Assembly (NCBI RefSeq): GCF_002109495.1
Contig: NZ_LVJN01000021.1
Location: forward strand, 124,001 to 188,000
Reading direction: 5' to 3'
DNA from: Magnetofaba australis IT-1
GTDB taxonomy: Bacteria > Pseudomonadota > Magnetococcia > Magnetococcales > Magnetococcaceae
Length of the DNA stretch: 64,000 nt
This document shows, piece by piece, positions 47,449-56,997 of this stretch. Below the pieces are notes generated by a model, which saw only the letters and a list, made by a program, of their open reading frames with translations, was not told the DNA's origin and made no database searches. The number at the start of each line of letters is the position of its first letter. The stretch's first letter is position 1. The position numbers and the translations under genes are program-made.

Positions 47449-48342
47449 ATGGCCGAGAAGGCTTATAGCTATTTCCCCGGGTGCGCCGCCAAACAGGTGC
47501 AAAAGGAGGCCGATTGGGCCGCCCGCGCCGTGTGCGAACGCCTGGACATCACCCTGCACGCCATGCCCAAAGCCACCTGCTGCGGCGCGGTGAGTCTGCG
47601 CGAGAGCAAACCGGCGTTTTCGCTGTCAGTGGCCGCGCGCATTCTCAGCGAGGCGGAAGCCGCCGGGCGCGACATTCTGACCATCTGCAACACCTGCACG
47701 CAGACCCTCTCCCACGCCAACTACCGCTTCAAGAACGAGCCGGATCTGCTCGACGAGATCAATAACGTGCTCAAACAGGGCGGCGTGCGAGCCTATGAGG
47801 CCTCCATTGAGGTGCGTCATCTGGCCTGGGTGCTGACCGAAGAGGTGGGCCTGGAGCAGGTGAAGAATAAGATTTCCAAACCGCTCAACGGCATGAAGGT
47901 GGCGCCGTTCTACGGCTGCCACAATCTGCGGCCATCGGAGATTTTCGCCACTGAGAAGGCGGGCGAGAAGGCGGACCATCTGGACCGTTTGATCGAAGCC
48001 ATGGGCGGCGAGCCGGTGAGCTACGATGGCCGTGACAAGTGCTGCGGCTTCCACATCATGTTGTCGGATGCCGATGAGATGCGCGGCATGGTGATGAAGA
48101 ATCTGGAGAGCGCCAAGGGCGCGCGCGCGGAGGTGATGATCACCCCATGCACGCTGTGCGACATGGCCATGGGCGCGTATCAGGGCATTGCGGAGAAGAC
48201 GGTGGGCCGGGAGGTGGGCTTGCCGGAGATGAACTTTGCGCAACTGTTGGGCTGCGCCATGGGCATCAGCGACAAGAAGCTGGGCCTGAACCGGCTGCAT
48301 GTGAGCCCAAGGGCGGCGCTGGTGGAGCGCGGCGTACTGTAA
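47449..48342 (+). CDS. CCG-domain (HdrB-like) subunit of class E succinate:quinone oxidoreductase
   Basis: 297 residues from the ATG at 47449, with AAGGAGAG just upstream. Two CCG domains: FPGCAAK, CCGAVSL and CNTCTQTL in the first; YGCHNLRP, CCGFHIML and CTLCDMAM in the second. Such domains bind non-cubane [4Fe-4S] clusters in heterodisulfide reductase HdrB and in SdhE/SdhC of class E complexes and MfrE. It should be the quinone-reactive or membrane-docking subunit, anchored by amphipathic helices instead of TM helices. It follows sdhB after a 273-bp spacer filled by repeat family 2, yet lies in the conserved order A-B-CCG. Confidence 0.9.
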   Translation: MAEKAYSYFPGCAAKQVQKEADWAARAVCERLDITLHAMPKATCCGAVSLRESKPAFSLSVAARILSEAEAAGRDILTICNTCTQTLSHANYRFKNEPDLLDEINNVLKQGGVRAYEASIEVRHLAWVLTEEVGLEQVKNKISKPLNGMKVAPFYGCHNLRPSEIFATEKAGEKADHLDRLIEAMGGEPVSYDGRDKCCGFHIMLSDADEMRGMVMKNLESAKGARAEVMITPCTLCDMAMGAYQGIAEKTVGREVGLPEMNFAQLLGCAMGISDKKLGLNRLHVSPRAALVERGVL

Positions 48343-48363
48343 TCAGCAACCGGCACGGGGCGC

Positions 48364-48680
48364 CCAGTGTCTGCGTGACGCTGGGCGTCCTAGCGCTGTG
48401 TAAGGGGCCTGCGGCTGGCCGCAGGCGGGGTCTGGGGTCCGCGACCCCAGCGGGGTGTGGGGCAGCGCCCCACGGTTTGCCGTGGCTTTTGCCGTTGTCT
48501 TTGGCCGTTTCCCCACTGAACAATCGCCGAGCCAGCAAAAGCCCAAAGAGAAGCGAGAAACCAGAAGCCTGCAAGGAGGCCGTCGGGGAAACGGCAGTGA
48601 GCGATCTGTCGGCGCAGCCGACAGGAGCGAATGCAGTAGAACCCGCCAACCTATACAAAGTAAAAGTGTTTGCGTCGGAA
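48364..48680 (-). repeat. Hairpin-mosaic repeat family 1, copy L (long form)
   Basis: Twenty-two bp after the CCG gene stop: GTGTCTGCGTGACGC, GCCTGCGGC/GCCGCAGGC, CTGGGGTC/GACCCCAG, GTGGGGC/GCCCCAC, long-range GCCGTTTCCCC...GGGGAAACGGC, CTGTCGGC/GCCGACA cassette, far end AAAAGTGTTTGCGTCGG. It fills most of the 48343-48812 gap; the rest shows no gene. Confidence 0.88.
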
Positions 48681-48812
48681 GCGACGAAATTTTTGCGCAA
48701 ACCAGTTTGAAAAACCGACTGAACGGATGCCAGCGATCCGCGCCGACGTCAGCGCAGGCCGAAACATTTTGATTCTGAAAAACAACTTATTGAATAATTT
48801 TGGAGAATCCCG

Positions 48813-49133
48813 ATGCGCACTCTCTATATTGCCGTCTGCATTGCCGGAACGCTCATCCCACTAAGCCAATTTTTCCTTTGGCTATCGGATCATGGACTGG
48901 ATCTGCCCGCCCTCTACGCCGAGGTGATGGGCAGCCAACTCTCTCTGTTCGCCTGGGCCGACGTGCTGATCACCGCAGTGGCGCTGATTCCCTTCATGAT
49001 CGTGGAGGCGCGCCGCATCGGCCTGCCCCGGGTGTGGCTACCAATTTTGGGCACATGCTGTGTGGGTCTCTCGCTGGGCCTGCCGCTGTTCCTGCTGCTG
49101 CGCCATGATCACATGGCCAAAGGGGTCGCGTAA
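48813..49133 (+). CDS. DUF2834-like small membrane protein
   Basis: 106 residues with three hydrophobic segments: LYIAVCIAGTLIPLSQFFLW, FAWADVLITAVALIPFMIV and WLPILGTCCVGLSLGLPLFL. The pattern, with two charged short loops and SLFAWADVLITA in the second segment, matches the DUF2834 family of small integral membrane proteins found in many bacteria with no known role. GGAGAATCCCG lies before the ATG. It converges on the next gene with only a few bp between stop codons. Confidence 0.75.
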   Translation: MRTLYIAVCIAGTLIPLSQFFLWLSDHGLDLPALYAEVMGSQLSLFAWADVLITAVALIPFMIVEARRIGLPRVWLPILGTCCVGLSLGLPLFLLLRHDHMAKGVA

Positions 49134-49136
49134 CGC

Positions 49137-49814
49137 CTACCCTTCGCCATTGGCGAAATAGTCGATCTGCTGCAGGATGAAGGCGTACTGCTTGATCAGG
49201 CTGGTTTCGGAGAAGTAGCGATCCTGCAGCTTGAGAAACAGATAGCACTCGCGCACCAACGTCTGCTCCATCAGGGTCAACTCGCCGCTCTTGGCCTTTT
49301 TCATGGCCTTGGGGTGGAACTCCTTGTGGAACTGCCGCAGATTCAACGCTTGCGGCTCCTTGCCGGTATAAGCGGCCACGCGGTCGCGCAATGCCGCCGC
49401 TTGCTTGACCGCCGCATCGACGATTTTCTCTCCCGCTGCGCCGCTCACCGCGCCATTCATCACCAATCCCTGTAACTTGCAGATGTAGCTGGCGCAGCGT
49501 CCCGGGCGCACGGCGTAGAGGCCGCACTTGCCTTCGGTCCAAGCTGGGCAGGGTTGTGAAAAGGCCACATCGCCGCTCTCCTGCTCCCATACGGGGACAA
49601 TGGCGGCGATGGCCTCCACTTCACGTTTTTCGATGCCCACGCGGCTGAAGATGGAGCCGTTGCAGCACAGGCCACACGCCAGACAGAGGCGATTGGCCTC
49701 CACGGCGGAGTCGGGCTTGAGCATCTGGTTGAGTTCGGCGTCGATCTGCGCCGCATGGGCGTCCGCGGGCCGCATGATGCGGCGGGCTTTGGGCTGTTTG
49801 GGCGACTGGGGCAT
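49137..49814 (-). CDS. YkgJ-family cysteine-cluster protein
   Basis: 225 residues. The cluster CLACGLCCNG near residue 45 and the later Cys in QPCPAW, GKCGLYAVRPGRCASYICKL define the UPF0153/YkgJ family, thought to bind zinc or an iron-sulfur cluster. These proteins have no confirmed function. The C-terminal half is helical (DRVAAYTGKEPQALNLRQF). It is convergent with the DUF2834 gene. No signal peptide is seen. Confidence 0.82.
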   Translation of the reverse strand: MPQSPKQPKARRIMRPADAHAAQIDAELNQMLKPDSAVEANRLCLACGLCCNGSIFSRVGIEKREVEAIAAIVPVWEQESGDVAFSQPCPAWTEGKCGLYAVRPGRCASYICKLQGLVMNGAVSGAAGEKIVDAAVKQAAALRDRVAAYTGKEPQALNLRQFHKEFHPKAMKKAKSGELTLMEQTLVRECYLFLKLQDRYFSETSLIKQYAFILQQIDYFANGEG

Positions 49815-49924
49815 GGGGCGTCCTGGGGCAGGTTGGCGGCCTTGCGGCGCTGCTGGGCGTATAGATCTCCTATCGGCGCAGCCGGGCGGGCTCTTCAGCG
49901 CTATCCTGTTTGGTGGATGAACGG

Positions 49925-52570
49925 TTACTGCTTCGCCTCTGCCGCTTGTTTCTGCTTGGCCTTCTTAGCGTCGTCCTCTTTGACGATTTTCTCCAGCTCT
50001 TTCACCCGCTCTTGGAATGTCTCCCACAACTCTGGCGTAGCGAAGTCTGTGGCCTGGGGACGGTTTTGACAGTCACGCTCCAAGAATGCACGCGCCAAAC
50101 GTGGATTTACAGATGAGTTCAATGATATACCAAACACAATATATGGGTTCTTGTCACAGAAGAATCTAACCCTCCAAAACTGGCTAATATTATCAATATG
50201 CTTATCATACTGTGATTCGTCTGAAGTTATATTCTTCCCCATTCTACTCTGAGATTTAAATTCTACGAGCATTTTATCTGAAACAAATACCCAGTCATGT
50301 TTCCTACCGTGTTTTTTTATCAAGTTACCGTCAAAATCACCCTCTGACAGCACCAACTCTATCCCCATTCTATCCAATATATTAATATAATTCTCTATCA
50401 TATTTTCGTATTTTTTGCTTCTTATTTTTCCGAGTCTACCAGCCCTTCCGATGTTGTGGAGAAAATAAGTAAACCAGTTTGAAAAACCAACTGTAACTTT
50501 AAGATTATTTAATTTATTTATATACTCCCATATACTTTCATGTGTACTTCCAAGTTCACCAAATGATACCTGCTTATCTTTCAAATATGAATATCTAAAT
50601 GAGCTGCTATTCAGTTTTGCATCTACAAAATTACTTTCGAATAACCATGAGTTTTCGAAGAATGAGCCAGATATATCAGAACTACGAAAGTCAACCATTT
50701 GAATACCTGCTATGTTTGCAACTACACCTGATAAATCTGAATTGTAAAATTCAGATCCTTCTAGGTCACTGTTTAGATTCTCCATTTCTTCAAAGTGCTG
50801 ATTTCGCCACCGGACAAAAATTTCATCATTCTTCTTCAGCCCAAAATTTGATCCACTAAAATTTGACTCAGCAAAAAAAGCAGCAAGAATCTTTGCTCCT
50901 TGAAAATATGCCCCGAAAAAATCACTGCTTGAAATATACCCACCGAATATTTCCGACCGAGAAAAATCTGATCCACTAAAATTTGATGAGTTAATACGTG
51001 GGCTATGCCATTTAATATTTGATAACTTTGCCCCAATGAATTTTGACCCATATATATTCACCCTGTTTAACTTCGTGAATGATAGGTCTGCTCCTGTAAA
51101 ATCAGAATTTATAATAGCTGATACTGTCGAGTGACTCATATATGCCTTAACCATTATTGATCGCATAATTTTTGAATGATCTAATGTAACATATGATAAG
51201 TTTGCCTGTGTTAAATCTGTATCAACTAATCTTGCAAAAGATAAATTGGCAGAATTTTTGAGGTTAAATATACTTTCTTGCAAGCTATTATTTCCGTTGT
51301 TTTTCAAGCGCTCGATAGGCAAATTGAATTGAGCTTTTAAAAGTTTTGAGCCAGTGAAGTCGGCAAAGGTAAGATCCCGCCCCTTAAGGTCCAACCCCTT
51401 GGCTTGCTCAACCCAGGCGCTCTGCACCGCTTTTTTATGCCCGGCTTCACTCTGCTCCCCTTGCGCCAAATAGGCAGCAATCTGCTCTTCACTGGGGGCC
51501 TGTTTGACCAGGGTTTCATTGCGCACGATGAGATAGCGCGGTAACCGCCCTTCCGCCACCAACCACTTCATCCAAGCAGGGTAGCCTTTGGCGTAAGCGA
51601 CTGTGTCACGATTGTCGCTTCTCTCCCCGTCTGTGCAAATATTGCAGAATGGGCGCTCCTGGTCTGTATAGAGTTCCGGATTATTGCTGCACACATGAGG
51701 GATGGTGAACACCTGTGAAGAAAGCAGCCAACAGGCGGCGCTGAGGGGAGCCATCCAAGCAAACAGGGCGAGACGATAGACAAGAGACTCACGGAAAAAC
51801 CCGGCAAATATGGCAACCATCAAAGGAACCGCCAGGAATCCGAATCCTTTAATAGCCTCAGCGTCAGCGTCAGCGTGATACGCTTGCGGCCCATGACTCA
51901 AAATCAAGTATCCTCCGATGGAGAGTAAAAACGGCGTCAATGTGATCAATAACGTGATTTTCTGACTCCACATCCAAATCCCGAATTCCCTGAATCTCCC
52001 ATCGGGACTGAGGATTTTAATGGCGAAAGCCCAGCAGAGAAGTAAATCCACAAACAACGCGCCACGCTGCACGTTGGTGATCAGATGGTCGTGATAGGGA
52101 ATAAACCGCGCCTGCGCCCAGAGAATGATGAGCGGCGGCAGGATGAAGGTGGTGAGCCAGACGTAGAGATTGAGAAAAGCCCGAACCAGCGAGCTTTTTA
52201 CCGATGAACGCGCTCGCCACAGGGCGAACGCCAGCGGATAGAGACGATGCTCCTGCCCGGCTAGGCCGTTCTCACGGACTTTGATCACCCGCATGGCCAA
52301 AGCATGGAACTGCAACAACACATTCAGATGCAGCAGCACAAACAGCCACGGAACCACCGCATAGAACCCCACCACTGGCAGCGGCACGTCGAGAATCGGC
52401 AGGGTGATGGGGGACTCCATCAACAACTGCTTGTGGGTGGTGGAGCCCACCAGAATGGCGAAATAGACCCCCACCAGCAGGAACCCCAGGTGAATCCCCC
52501 GCGCCAGCCGCCCGGAGGCGTTGGCGGCGTCCATGGGATCGTTCTGCACATCCACCGGCACAGGCATCAT
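49925..52570 (-). CDS. Chimeric membrane protein: multi-TM domain, pentapeptide repeats, nuclease-like C-terminus
   Basis: 881 residues from the ATG at 52570; the frame upstream looks non-coding, and an ATG at 52567 is also possible. Six or seven TM helices lie in about 24-300 (e.g. LGFLLVGVYFAILVGS, LTTFILPPLIILWAQ). A Cys-containing loop follows (PFCNICTDGE), then pentapeptide repeats from about 415 to 680 (ADFTGSKLLKA, ANLSYVTLDH, SNFSGSDFSRSEIF). The C-terminal part has HDWVFVSDKMLVEFKSQS with D759, E770 and K772, spaced like the D...ExK core of PD-(D/E)xK nucleases, and ends in a Lys-rich coiled tail. The DNA is AT-rich from about 50100 to 51330 but GC-rich on both sides, pointing to acquisition or recombination. 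Function unknown; a defence role is possible. Confidence 0.8.
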   Translation of the reverse strand: MMPVPVDVQNDPMDAANASGRLARGIHLGFLLVGVYFAILVGSTTHKQLLMESPITLPILDVPLPVVGFYAVVPWLFVLLHLNVLLQFHALAMRVIKVRENGLAGQEHRLYPLAFALWRARSSVKSSLVRAFLNLYVWLTTFILPPLIILWAQARFIPYHDHLITNVQRGALFVDLLLCWAFAIKILSPDGRFREFGIWMWSQKITLLITLTPFLLSIGGYLILSHGPQAYHADADAEAIKGFGFLAVPLMVAIFAGFFRESLVYRLALFAWMAPLSAACWLLSSQVFTIPHVCSNNPELYTDQERPFCNICTDGERSDNRDTVAYAKGYPAWMKWLVAEGRLPRYLIVRNETLVKQAPSEEQIAAYLAQGEQSEAGHKKAVQSAWVEQAKGLDLKGRDLTFADFTGSKLLKAQFNLPIERLKNNGNNSLQESIFNLKNSANLSFARLVDTDLTQANLSYVTLDHSKIMRSIMVKAYMSHSTVSAIINSDFTGADLSFTKLNRVNIYGSKFIGAKLSNIKWHSPRINSSNFSGSDFSRSEIFGGYISSSDFFGAYFQGAKILAAFFAESNFSGSNFGLKKNDEIFVRWRNQHFEEMENLNSDLEGSEFYNSDLSGVVANIAGIQMVDFRSSDISGSFFENSWLFESNFVDAKLNSSSFRYSYLKDKQVSFGELGSTHESIWEYINKLNNLKVTVGFSNWFTYFLHNIGRAGRLGKIRSKKYENMIENYINILDRMGIELVLSEGDFDGNLIKKHGRKHDWVFVSDKMLVEFKSQSRMGKNITSDESQYDKHIDNISQFWRVRFFCDKNPYIVFGISLNSSVNPRLARAFLERDCQNRPQATDFATPELWETFQERVKELEKIVKEDDAKKAKQKQAAEAKQ

Positions 52571-52799
52571 ACTGCGTCCCCAGCGCCGCCGCACAACCTG
52601 CCCCGTATGATTCCTCTGATTGCCGCGCATACCGCCCATCCCGCAGAAGAGTCGATGACTTTCCTCTACTCTCTCAGCGTAACAGCGAAATCTCAAGTGG
52701 TTATGACGAGATCGCGTCAAGACCAGAAGAGAAGAAGAGGCTGGCTCGCCCTAGGCGCATCGCCTGGACTCGCCAGGGCCATGCAGAGTGCTCTTCACG

Positions 52800-55034
52800 T
52801 TATTCCGACTGAGCGCTGGCGCCCGCCGTCAACCCGCCCCACTTGCGCAATGCCTCCAACAAGGTCGCCTTGCGAATGGGCTTGATCAGATGCTCCTGAC
52901 ACCCCGCCTCCAACGAACTCATGCGCTGATCGGTCAACGCATGGGCGCTCAAGGCCAGAACCGGCGTGGGCGGACGCTGCTGCTCGGCCTCCCAGACGCG
53001 GATGCGCCGCGTCGCCTCCAATCCATCCATCTGCGGCATCTGAATGTCCATCAACACCAAGTCGAAGCGTTCGCGTTGGAACAACTCCACCGCCTCTTCG
53101 CCATTGCGCGCCTCACTGATCTCACACGCCGTATTGCGCAAAAATGCTTGAATCAACAATCGGTTGTCCGCTGAGTCGTCAGCCAACAGAATCCGCGCGC
53201 CGAGCGCTTGCTCCGCCGCTGTGGCGGCAACCTGCGCCGAGACGTCCTGACCGGGATAGTCCAGCGCATCGTCACACAGCAGAGCGGACAGGGTGAGGGT
53301 AAAACAGCTCCCCTGACCAACCGCGCTGACCACGCTCAACGTCCCGCCCAGACTCTCGGCGATGCGGCGACTGATGGTCAGTCCCAGCCCCGCGCCGCCA
53401 AAACGACGGTTGCTGCCGCTCTCCGCCTGACTGAACGCCTGGAAGATGCGCTCCTGTTCGCCCTGCGCGATGCCGATGCCGCTATCAGTCACGGCAAACG
53501 CCAGTTGGTCATCACCCTCTGCCCGGCTCACCGACAGCGTAATACGCCCGCCCGCTGGAGTGAACTTGATCGCGTTGCCCACAAGATTGAACAGCACCTG
53601 GGTGATGCGCTCGGGGTCTTGACACCAGTGTTCCGGCAACTCCGCCGCCAGCTCCAGGCTCAGCGCAATGCCCTGCTCCTGCGCCGCCTGGTGGAAGATG
53701 TCCACCACCTCCTCGGCAAACGCGCGCATGGCGATGCGGCGCGGCAACGCCTCCATGCGACCCGCCTCAATGCGCGACAGATCCAGAATATCGTTGATCA
53801 GACTCAGCAAGGTGTTGCCCGCGCGTTGCAGCCGTCGCGCCATCACCTGCTGCTGGGCGTTCAACGGGCTTTCCATGAGCAGATCGCCCATGCCGATAAC
53901 GATATTCATGGGGGTGCGAATCTCATGGCTCATGGCGGCCAAAAAATCGCTCTTGGCGCGGTTGGCCGATTCAGCCCGCTGCAACGCCTGAGTCAACAAC
54001 GCCTGCTGGCGTTTCAGATCGGTGATGTCACGGGCGATATTGTAGGTGCGCTGGCGCGCCAGGTCCGGCGTGGCGCGCCAGGAGATCCAGCGCACGTCGC
54101 CATCAGGATGCTGATAGCGGTTGACGAAATCCACCACCCGTTCGCCCTGGGCCAGCGCGCCCATGGCGTCAATGGTGGGCTGACGATCCTCCGGCAGGAT
54201 GAACTCCAGAAAGGGTCGCGACATCAGCGTCTGCCGATCATACCCCAGAATCTGCTCGCTGGCGGGGCTGAGGTAGTGGAAAAAACCCTGCATGTCCGCT
54301 TCACACACGATGTCATAGCTGGATTCGGCCAGATTGCGGAAGCGCGTCTCACTCTCCTGCAGTTGCTGGTGGCGCTGGGACAGGGAGTGCGCCATGGCGT
54401 TCAATCGATGCCCCAAAGTCGCCAATTCGTCGCGCCCTTCCTCCGGCGCGCGCGCCTGCAGATCGCCAGCGGCCATACAACGACTGGTCTCCTCCAGCAG
54501 GGTCAATCTCTGCAGCATCCGATTGGTCAATAACAGCAACATGGTCAGCGACAGCGCCAACACGCCCAAACCGATCAGGGGCGCATTCTTCTTAAACGCC
54601 GCCCACTGCGCCTGCTGCACCGAGTGGGCGAACAGCAGGTCGATCTGTCCATAGATCTGGCCCGACAGCGTGATGGGGATATGCTGCAATCCGCCGCTGT
54701 TGCGCGCCATCTGGCTTTGACCCATGGGGTCGCCGACCTCGGCCAACACATTGCCGTCAACATCGTGCAAACGCAGATAGGGGATGCCCTGTTCGGAGTG
54801 CACCTGTTGCAGAATCGCGCGCAACTCTTCCAGGTCCCGGCTCACCACCGGCGGCGCCAAGGCGGCGTTGAGCAGACGCGCGGCTTCGGCGGCGCGCAGA
54901 GCATGCAGGGAGCGCACGCCGCGCTGAGCCCAGTCATACTGAAACAGCATCAAAGCGCCAAAACCCAGCAGTTGGATCGCCACAACGATGCTGATCAACT
55001 TCCAGCGCAGTGATGTGGGCGTCAGAGGGATCAT
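52800..55034 (-). CDS. Membrane hybrid histidine kinase (PAS-HisKA-HATPase-REC)
   Basis: 744 residues. TM1 (about 12-30), a periplasmic domain (about 35-150), TM2 (about 155-175) and HAMP (RNRMLQRLTLLEETSRCM) lead to one PAS domain (about 225-345, LAESSYDIVCEAD). HisKA has H370 in [12 protein letters not shown], the HATPase has RFGGAGLGLTI, and the receiver has D663 in LMDIQMPQMDG and Lys in HLIKPI. It starts by overlapping the stop codon of the PhnD-like gene (ATGA), so the two are translationally coupled. The binding protein is probably the periplasmic sensor that feeds this kinase, as TorT does for TorS. The output regulator is not adjacent. Confidence 0.93.
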   Translation of the reverse strand: MIPLTPTSLRWKLISIVVAIQLLGFGALMLFQYDWAQRGVRSLHALRAAEAARLLNAALAPPVVSRDLEELRAILQQVHSEQGIPYLRLHDVDGNVLAEVGDPMGQSQMARNSGGLQHIPITLSGQIYGQIDLLFAHSVQQAQWAAFKKNAPLIGLGVLALSLTMLLLLTNRMLQRLTLLEETSRCMAAGDLQARAPEEGRDELATLGHRLNAMAHSLSQRHQQLQESETRFRNLAESSYDIVCEADMQGFFHYLSPASEQILGYDRQTLMSRPFLEFILPEDRQPTIDAMGALAQGERVVDFVNRYQHPDGDVRWISWRATPDLARQRTYNIARDITDLKRQQALLTQALQRAESANRAKSDFLAAMSHEIRTPMNIVIGMGDLLMESPLNAQQQVMARRLQRAGNTLLSLINDILDLSRIEAGRMEALPRRIAMRAFAEEVVDIFHQAAQEQGIALSLELAAELPEHWCQDPERITQVLFNLVGNAIKFTPAGGRITLSVSRAEGDDQLAFAVTDSGIGIAQGEQERIFQAFSQAESGSNRRFGGAGLGLTISRRIAESLGGTLSVVSAVGQGSCFTLTLSALLCDDALDYPGQDVSAQVAATAAEQALGARILLADDSADNRLLIQAFLRNTACEISEARNGEEAVELFQRERFDLVLMDIQMPQMDGLEATRRIRVWEAEQQRPPTPVLALSAHALTDQRMSSLEAGCQEHLIKPIRKATLLEALRKWGGLTAGASAQSE

Positions 55035-55948
55035 GGATTTTTGGCGCTGAGCAACTGGCGCGTTGCCGGCAGAAAATGGTCCAGGCTCGCCATCTCTTCC
55101 GCACTGGGAACGCCCATGCTGGCGTAGCCGAACCCCTGCATGAAACGTTTGCCTGCGGCGGTCTCGTTGCAGAAGGTCAAAATGGCGCGCTGCAGCGCGC
55201 TCTGCTCACCCTCTGAGAGTTGCGGCGCCGCCAGCAACAACACCGGTGACGGGATCTCCTGGGTTTGCCCGATCACGCGCAGATGCGCTTTATCGGCTGG
55301 CGGCAGAAACCCAAACGCAAAACGGGAGATGATCGCGGCGTCCGCCTGCCCCACGCGCACGCCCAAAGCCGCCGCGCGATGCCCTGGGAAGTGGATGATT
55401 TCGGGATTCAGGCCAGGCTCAAGTCCGGCTTGGCGCAACAACTCTTCGCCCATCAGGCTGACAATGGCCAACGGATCCGGTAGGGCGACGCTGCGGCCAG
55501 ACAGATCCGCGAGGGTCTGGATCTGCGGATCCTGAGCAATCACCACGCCATACAGGGGTTTGACCGGGCGCGCCAACGGCGTCAGGCCCGCATCCACCTG
55601 GGCCAAGCGGCCCAAATGCGAGGTGGAGAGCGCCACATCATACTCATGCGCCGCCACCCGTTGTGAGAAGGTTGTGTAATCTGGCGCGGTGCGGAACTGG
55701 ACGGGACGCCCCAATCGCTCCTGCAGGGCGGCGCGCAGGGGCTCCCAGCGCTTGAACAGCGTGCGCGGCGACAGATAGGGCAGGATGCCCAGCTTGAGAA
55801 CCACTTGCACGCCCGCATCGGAGACCGTGGCGGGTTGCGCAGAAGCAGGGTGCAGCGCCACTAACCAGGCGGACAGCACGATCACTCCCAGCCGCGCGCA
55901 ACGGCCCCAGACCCGCCACAGACGGCGTGGCGAATGTTGCTGAATCAT
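55031..55948 (-). CDS. PhnD-like periplasmic substrate-binding protein
   Basis: 305 residues with an N-terminal signal sequence (LGVIVLSAWLVALHPASAQ). LGILPYLSPRTLFKRWEPL and HEYDVALSTSHLG are typical of the PhnD/SsuA2 family binding phosphate, phosphite or phosphonate. Further family features are DLSGRSVALPDPLA and QADAAIISRFAFGFLPP. It has no ABC permease or ATPase gene nearby; the only partner is the hybrid kinase overlapping its stop codon. This suggests ligand sensing rather than transport, although another locus could hold the transporter. Confidence 0.87.
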   Translation of the reverse strand: MIQQHSPRRLWRVWGRCARLGVIVLSAWLVALHPASAQPATVSDAGVQVVLKLGILPYLSPRTLFKRWEPLRAALQERLGRPVQFRTAPDYTTFSQRVAAHEYDVALSTSHLGRLAQVDAGLTPLARPVKPLYGVVIAQDPQIQTLADLSGRSVALPDPLAIVSLMGEELLRQAGLEPGLNPEIIHFPGHRAAALGVRVGQADAAIISRFAFGFLPPADKAHLRVIGQTQEIPSPVLLLAAPQLSEGEQSALQRAILTFCNETAAGKRFMQGFGYASMGVPSAEEMASLDHFLPATRQLLSAKNP

Positions 55949-56084
55949 GATCTCTCTCCCCCCGAAGAGAAGCCCTCATCCACGCGGATTGCGTCTGAAG
56001 AACATCAGAACAGTCAATAACTTCTTAACGCAAGAGTCAACCTGGGTCACGCTCTTCGAGGCGCGGCGGCAAGCGACCCGCACA

Positions 56085-56846
56085 TCACCGATAGCCGAAT
56101 TTCTCAATGATGGCGCGCGCTGTCTCCCCCTTGAGGAAGGTCACAAACGCCTGCGCCGCCGCATTGCTCTGCCCGCGTTTGAGCAACACTGCGTCCTGCT
56201 TGATAGGCGCATAGAGATCTGCGGGAACCACCCAGTGTGAGCCGCCCGGCCTGGCGATCACCTGGGACAACGCCACAAACCCCAACTGCGCATTGCCGGT
56301 GGAGACAAACTGAAAGGTCTGCGCGATGTTATCCCCCCGCACCAATTTGGGCGCGATGGCCCCATAGACGCCCAGTTTGGTCATCGCCTGCACCGCCGCC
56401 GCGCCATAGGGAGCGGTCTTGGGATTGGCGATGGCCAACCGCGCAAACGCATCATCCTGCTTTAACACGGCGCCCTGGTCATCCACCAACTCCGCATTGG
56501 CGCTGAACAGAGCGATGCGGCCGCTGGCGTAGGTGAAGCGCGAACCGACCACCGCCAGCCCCTCCTTCTCCGCCTTCAGGGGCCGCGCCGTATCCGCCGC
56601 CAGAAACACCTCATAGGGCGCGCCGTGAGCGATCTGCACATACAGCTTGCCGGTGGAGCCGAAGCTCACCACCGCCTGATGCCCACTCTCCTGCTCAAAC
56701 GCCGCCGCAATCTCCTTGGCGGCGGCGGTGAAATTGGCCGCCACCGCGATGTGGGTCTTGTCCGCCTGCGCGGCCTGCGCCCACAGCAGCGCCACACACG
56801 CCATGACACCCACGCGCAACCCATGAAATTTCTCGGTAAAAGCCAT
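56085..56846 (-). CDS. modA: Molybdate ABC transporter substrate-binding protein ModA
   Basis: 253 residues from the ATG at 56846; the signal peptide ends ALLWAQAAQA. The mature start THIAVAANFTAAAKEIA and the segment VVSFGSTGKLYVQI are ModA hallmarks: Ser/Thr ligands for the oxyanion, with GSTGKLYVQI close to the E. coli protein. Further matches are APYGAAAVQAMTKLG and GNAQLGFVALSQV. It captures molybdate or tungstate in the periplasm. modB and modC are not in this window. The other side, 56847-56997, holds no gene. Confidence 0.93.
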   Translation of the reverse strand: MAFTEKFHGLRVGVMACVALLWAQAAQADKTHIAVAANFTAAAKEIAAAFEQESGHQAVVSFGSTGKLYVQIAHGAPYEVFLAADTARPLKAEKEGLAVVGSRFTYASGRIALFSANAELVDDQGAVLKQDDAFARLAIANPKTAPYGAAAVQAMTKLGVYGAIAPKLVRGDNIAQTFQFVSTGNAQLGFVALSQVIARPGGSHWVVPADLYAPIKQDAVLLKRGQSNAAAQAFVTFLKGETARAIIEKFGYR

Positions 56847-56997
56847 CAAGCTACTGCTCCAACTCAGTCGAATAAACCATGCGAAACCAAAACGGCACAG
56901 GATGGCTAACCGTAGCGATCTGTGCGCGGATTCGCGCAGGGAGGCTTGCGCTGGCTGCGCAAGCGGGGGAAACGCCGCGCACACGCGACGGCGCGGA

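Noticed and set aside
56847-56997. A molybdenum-cofactor riboswitch upstream of modA
   Set aside because: The gap is short, and I see no structure matching the moco motif.
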